A DNA stretch of 64,000 bases, from positions 248,001 to 312,000 of the forward strand of contig NZ_RQJW01000009.1 of assembly GCF_004028635.1 (NCBI RefSeq). Direction: 5' to 3'. Below are positions 61,003 to 64,000 of this stretch, in pieces. This DNA comes from Streptomyces cyaneus. Its GTDB lineage: Bacteria; Actinomycetota; Actinomycetes; Streptomycetales; Streptomycetaceae. The position numbers were made by a program, and so were the translations under genes. Within the stretch, counting starts at the first letter, position 1. Every line of letters starts with the position of its first letter. Below the pieces are notes generated by a model. The model was not told the DNA's origin, did not search any database, and saw only the letters and a program-made list of their open reading frames with translations.

Positions 61003-62823
61003 TTGACCACCACCCTGTCCGGCAGCGGTCGTCACAGACGCCGGATTCGTTTCGGGCTGCCCGTCGCCGCCGCCGGCCTCGCCGCGGCCGTCGCCGCAGC
61101 GCTGCTGACCTCGTCCGCGGGGGCCGCTACCGCGCAGCCCAGGCCCACCGTGAAGCCCGCCACCAGTTCGGCCTCGCTCGACGAGCTGGAGCGGCGCGTC
61201 GCGGGCGCCGTCGACGGTGACGACACCGCGGGGGAGACGACCAAGAAGTCGTCGTACAGCGCGAGCACCAGCAGCTCCGGTGACTCGACCGTGAGTCCCA
61301 TGGTGATCGGCGGCACCGAGACCACCATCACCTCGGCGCCCTGGATGGCGCAGCTCTGGTACTACGACGACCAGGGCACCGCCGACGAGGCCGACGACCT
61401 CGGGTTCTTCTGCGGTGGCGCCGTCGTCGCGCCCACGAAGATCCTCACCGCCGCGCACTGCGTCAAGGGCTACGACTGGCACGGCTACGGTGCCGTCGTC
61501 ACCGGCACCGCCCAGCTGCCGACCACCGACGACGCCGGCAACACCGACCTGCACGGCGGGACCGTCACGCTGCCGCACCGGCAGTGGAACCACCCGTCGT
61601 ACAGCGCGACGACGATCGACAACGACATCGCGGTCATCACGCTGGCCAACCCGGTCCAGGCGACGCCGATCCGCATGACGACGTCCGGCGACACCGCCTC
61701 GTACGCCGCCGGGACCAGCGCCAAGGTCTACGGCTGGGGCCGGACCAGCTCCACCACCCAGGACGTCTCCGAGACGCTGAAGACGGCCACGCTGCCCGTC
61801 CAGTCCGACAGCACCTGCGCGGGCTACTACGGCAGCGAGTTCATCAAGGGCCACATGGTCTGCGCGGGCCAGCCGGCCAGCGGCAGCGACAGCGGCACCA
61901 CCTCCGCCTGCAACGGCGACTCCGGCGGGCCGCTCGTCGTCAACGGCCGGATCGTCGGTGTCGTCTCCTGGGGTGTGCAGGACTGCGTCGCCAAGGGCGC
62001 GTACAGCGTCTTCGCCAAGGTCAGCAGCTATGTCGGGGCCGCCTACCCGCGGGTCGACGACACCAACGTCAGCGGTGACCACCGGGCCGACATGTGGGTG
62101 CGCAACGCCTCCACGAAGGCCGGTTACTCGAAGAACTCCAACGGCACGTCGTTCGCCGCGCGCGAGTCCTGGGGTGACTGGAACGGCGTGAACGTCGTCC
62201 TGCAGACCGACCTCGACCGGGACGGCTACCAGGACCTGGTGTACCGGCGCAGCTCCGACGGCGCCATGTTCTGGACGCACTACGTGCAGGCCAGCGGTTC
62301 CTGGGCCACCAAGACGCTCTTCACCAACTGGAAGACCCGCACCCGCGTCGTCGCCCCGGGCGACGTCACCGGCGACTACCTGCCCGACCTGCTCTCGGTC
62401 GACTCCGGCGGCGCCCTGTGGATCTACCCGGGCAAGGGCACCGGCTCCTTCGCCACCCCGGTCAAGGTCGGCACGGGCTGGAACCAGTACAACTCCCTGC
62501 GCGGGCACGGCGACTTCACCGGCGACGGCAAGACCGACCTGATCGCGCGTGCCTCCAGCACCGGCTACCTGTACCTCTACAAGGGGACCGGCAAGTCCGG
62601 CACGGGCGCCTTCTCCAGCCGCGTCAAGGTGCGGGAGTGGGCCGGCTACAACGCCTTCGACGCGGTCGGCGACGTCAGCGGCGACGGCAAGGCGGACTTC
62701 CTGGCCCGCACGCCCGGAGGCACGCTCTACCTGTACAAGGGCACCGGAAAGGCCACCAGCGAGATCTTCGCCACAAGGATCTCGGTCGGCACTGACTTCA
62801 AGCAGTACGACATCTTCGGCTGA
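61003..62823 (+). CDS. secreted chymotrypsin-like serine protease with FG-GAP repeats
   Basis: A 606-residue exported protein. The signal peptide runs to about residue 44 (basic start, hydrophobic core, AGAATA). The S1-type protease domain (about 100-335) has His152 (LTAAHC), Asp208 (DNDIAV) and Ser307 (NGDSGGP). The S1-pocket position six residues before the catalytic Ser is Ser301, which favours chymotrypsin-like rather than trypsin-like cleavage. The C-terminal ~260 residues are VCBS/FG-GAP repeats with DxDxDG-like calcium motifs (TDLDRDGYQD, GDVTGDYLPD, GDFTGDGKTD, GDVSGDGKAD), probably a beta-propeller for binding. The TTG start has GGGGGG ahead. Enclosed by terminators on both sides, so monocistronic. 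Confidence 0.94.
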   Translation: MTTTLSGSGRHRRRIRFGLPVAAAGLAAAVAAALLTSSAGAATAQPRPTVKPATSSASLDELERRVAGAVDGDDTAGETTKKSSYSASTSSSGDSTVSPMVIGGTETTITSAPWMAQLWYYDDQGTADEADDLGFFCGGAVVAPTKILTAAHCVKGYDWHGYGAVVTGTAQLPTTDDAGNTDLHGGTVTLPHRQWNHPSYSATTIDNDIAVITLANPVQATPIRMTTSGDTASYAAGTSAKVYGWGRTSSTTQDVSETLKTATLPVQSDSTCAGYYGSEFIKGHMVCAGQPASGSDSGTTSACNGDSGGPLVVNGRIVGVVSWGVQDCVAKGAYSVFAKVSSYVGAAYPRVDDTNVSGDHRADMWVRNASTKAGYSKNSNGTSFAARESWGDWNGVNVVLQTDLDRDGYQDLVYRRSSDGAMFWTHYVQASGSWATKTLFTNWKTRTRVVAPGDVTGDYLPDLLSVDSGGALWIYPGKGTGSFATPVKVGTGWNQYNSLRGHGDFTGDGKTDLIARASSTGYLYLYKGTGKSGTGAFSSRVKVREWAGYNAFDAVGDVSGDGKADFLARTPGGTLYLYKGTGKATSEIFATRISVGTDFKQYDIFG

Positions 62824-62863
62824 AACCGCAGGTGAGACGGGATACACCCGGGATCACCGAATA

Positions 62864-62903
62864 CGGACCGTGCCCACCGCTCCTCGGCGGTGGGCACGGT
62901 CCG
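62864..62903 (+). terminator. protease-gene terminator
   Basis: A perfect 17-bp stem cggaccgtgcccaccgc / gcggtgggcacggtccg with a 6-base loop, 40 bp after the stop codon, followed by a short T-containing stretch. Confidence 0.92.
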
Positions 62904-63030
62904 TTGTGCAACCCTTCTCCGAGTTTCCCCGTCTGACCGGACAGGGTGACGATGGTGTGGTACGGGCCAAATGGCCACGCCTGACCCTGAAAACAGGGGG
63001 TAACCGACCGGACGAGAACCGAGGAGCACA

Positions 63031-64000
63031 GTGTCTGCCGAGAGCACGCCGGAACCCGGCATACCGGGTGGTACCGGCACCACCGGTCCGCGCCACCGCG
63101 CCAAGGGCCGTCGCCGCAAGCCCCGCGACAAACGCAAGGGTCTGCTGATCGCGGCGTGGACGACCGCCGGGATCGTGGTTCTGGGCGGCACCGGCGCCGG
63201 ATATCTGTACTTCAAGCTCAACGGCAACATCAAGAGCGTCAACATCGACCAGGCCCTCGGCACCGACCGGCCGCAAAAGGTCGACAACGGCTCGGAGAAC
63301 ATCCTCGTCCTCGGCTCCGACACCCGCTCCGGCAACAACAAGAAGGTCGGCGGCGGCACCGACGACGGCAGCGCCCGCTCCGACACGGCGATGATCGTCC
63401 ACGTCTACGAGGGCCACAAGAAGGCCAGCGTGGTCTCCATCCCGCGCGACACCCTCGTCGACCGCCCCCGGTGCACCGACGCAGGCGGCGACACGCATGA
63501 CGCCGCGTCCGGCGTGATGTTCAACGAGGCGTACGGCACGGGCGGCGCCGCCTGCGCGGTGAAGACCGTCGAGTCCGTCACCGGCATCCGCATGGACCAC
63601 TACCTGGAGGTCGACTTCGCCGGCTTCCAGAAGCTCATCGACGAACTCGGCGGCGTCGAGGTCACCACCACCAAGGACATCAACGACCCCGACAGCCACC
63701 TCAACCTCAAGGCCGGCCCCCACGAGCTCACCGGCAAGCAGGCCCTCGGCCTCGTCCGCACCCGCCACGGCGTCGGCGACGGCTCCGACCTGGGCCGCAT
63801 CCAGCTCCAGCAGGCCTTCATCAAGGCACTGATCAACCAGGTCAAGGACATCAACCTCTTCGGCAACCCCAAGAGGCTCTACGACCTGGCCAACACCGCC
63901 ACCAAGACGGTGACCACCGACTCCGACCTCGGCTCGGTCAACAAGCTCATGTCCTTCGCCGGCGGCCTCAAGGGCATCAGCTCCAAGAACATGAACATGG
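63031..64000 (+). CDS. LytR-CpsA-Psr family protein (partial, runs off the window)
   Basis: The first ~323 residues of an LCP phosphotransferase, which attaches glycopolymers such as teichoic-acid-like chains to peptidoglycan. An N-terminal basic region is followed by one membrane helix (about 37-58; GLLIAAWTTAGIVVLGGTGA) and the extracellular LCP domain: NILVLGSDTR, SDTAMIVHVYEGHKKASVVSIPRDTLV, VDFAGFQKLIDELGGVEV, then the arginine pair in LVRTRHGVGDGSDLGRIQLQQ that binds the pyrophosphate. GTG at 63031 with GAGGAG ahead. The C-terminus lies beyond base 64000. Confidence 0.94.
   Translation, partial: MSAESTPEPGIPGGTGTTGPRHRAKGRRRKPRDKRKGLLIAAWTTAGIVVLGGTGAGYLYFKLNGNIKSVNIDQALGTDRPQKVDNGSENILVLGSDTRSGNNKKVGGGTDDGSARSDTAMIVHVYEGHKKASVVSIPRDTLVDRPRCTDAGGDTHDAASGVMFNEAYGTGGAACAVKTVESVTGIRMDHYLEVDFAGFQKLIDELGGVEVTTTKDINDPDSHLNLKAGPHELTGKQALGLVRTRHGVGDGSDLGRIQLQQAFIKALINQVKDINLFGNPKRLYDLANTATKTVTTDSDLGSVNKLMSFAGGLKGISSKNMNM

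Noticed and set aside
58486..62847. A 1450-codon open frame on the minus strand across rho and the protease gene
   Set aside because: The plus strand carries complete Rho and protease motifs with ribosome sites and terminators; the minus frame is low-complexity Val/Gly/Arg and crosses two terminators.

Overview
The window is chromosomal DNA of a Streptomyces-like actinomycete. The evidence is very high G+C with strong third-position bias, frequent GTG/TTG starts, many 4-bp ATGA/GTGA gene overlaps, typical Streptomyces gene families (DUF5753 XRE regulators with DUF397 partners, DUF574 methyltransferases, LCP proteins, an alanine/lysine-tailed Ku) and dispersed GC-hairpin repeats that I recognise as common in this genus.

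Layout. 0-6 kb: a lipoprotein/sensor-kinase pair, a small CX5R phosphatase, a NERD protein, then divergent NHEJ genes (LigD-type polymerase and Ku). 5.9-28.6 kb (minus strand): a tightly packed NRPS/PKS cluster, read from the right as MFS exporter, MbtH, NRPS (A-PCP-C-PCP), luciferase-like monooxygenase, NRPS (C-A-PCP-E), NRPS (C-A-PCP-TE), NRPS (C-A-PCP), AT-less PKS (KS-linker-ACP), type II thioesterase and, after a 101-bp gap, a FabF-like ketosynthase. Most junctions overlap or are a few bases apart, so it reads as one operon. I do not recognise the product. The thioesterase module is not last in the operon, so gene order is not assembly order.

29-32.7 kb: a DUF574 methyltransferase and a WhiJ-type set (XRE/DUF5753, DUF397, HATPase), with a clear promoter/palindrome in front of the HATPase gene, plus two small genes. 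33.5-38.6 kb: a PaoABC-type molybdenum aldehyde oxidoreductase (Tat-exported 2Fe-2S subunit, FAD subunit, Mo subunit) and its XdhC-type maturation factor. 38.7-47 kb: two related MFS exporters, two tandem paralogous HTH regulators, a zinc alcohol dehydrogenase, two SDR proteins (one without its catalytic Tyr/Lys), a cyclophilin-like lipoprotein and a cupin; then a GH36 alpha-galactosidase. 49.4-50.9 kb: a small island of mobile-element character (PIN/RHH toxin-antitoxin, decayed IS630-type transposase tail, SUKH-like immunity protein) next to tRNA-Arg(CCG).

51.4-64 kb is conserved core: orphan receiver protein, ArgRS-like DALR protein, lysA, hom, thrC, thrB (aspartate-family amino acids), rho with a large charged N-terminal insertion, a secreted chymotrypsin-like protease with FG-GAP repeats, and a partial LytR-CpsA-Psr ligase.

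A theme across the window is short in-frame duplication: tandem repeats in protein linkers and tails, duplicated ribosome-binding-site/start segments at two gene junctions, and a normally intergenic palindromic repeat embedded in an NRPS reading frame. Everything here was read by eye; no database search was run.
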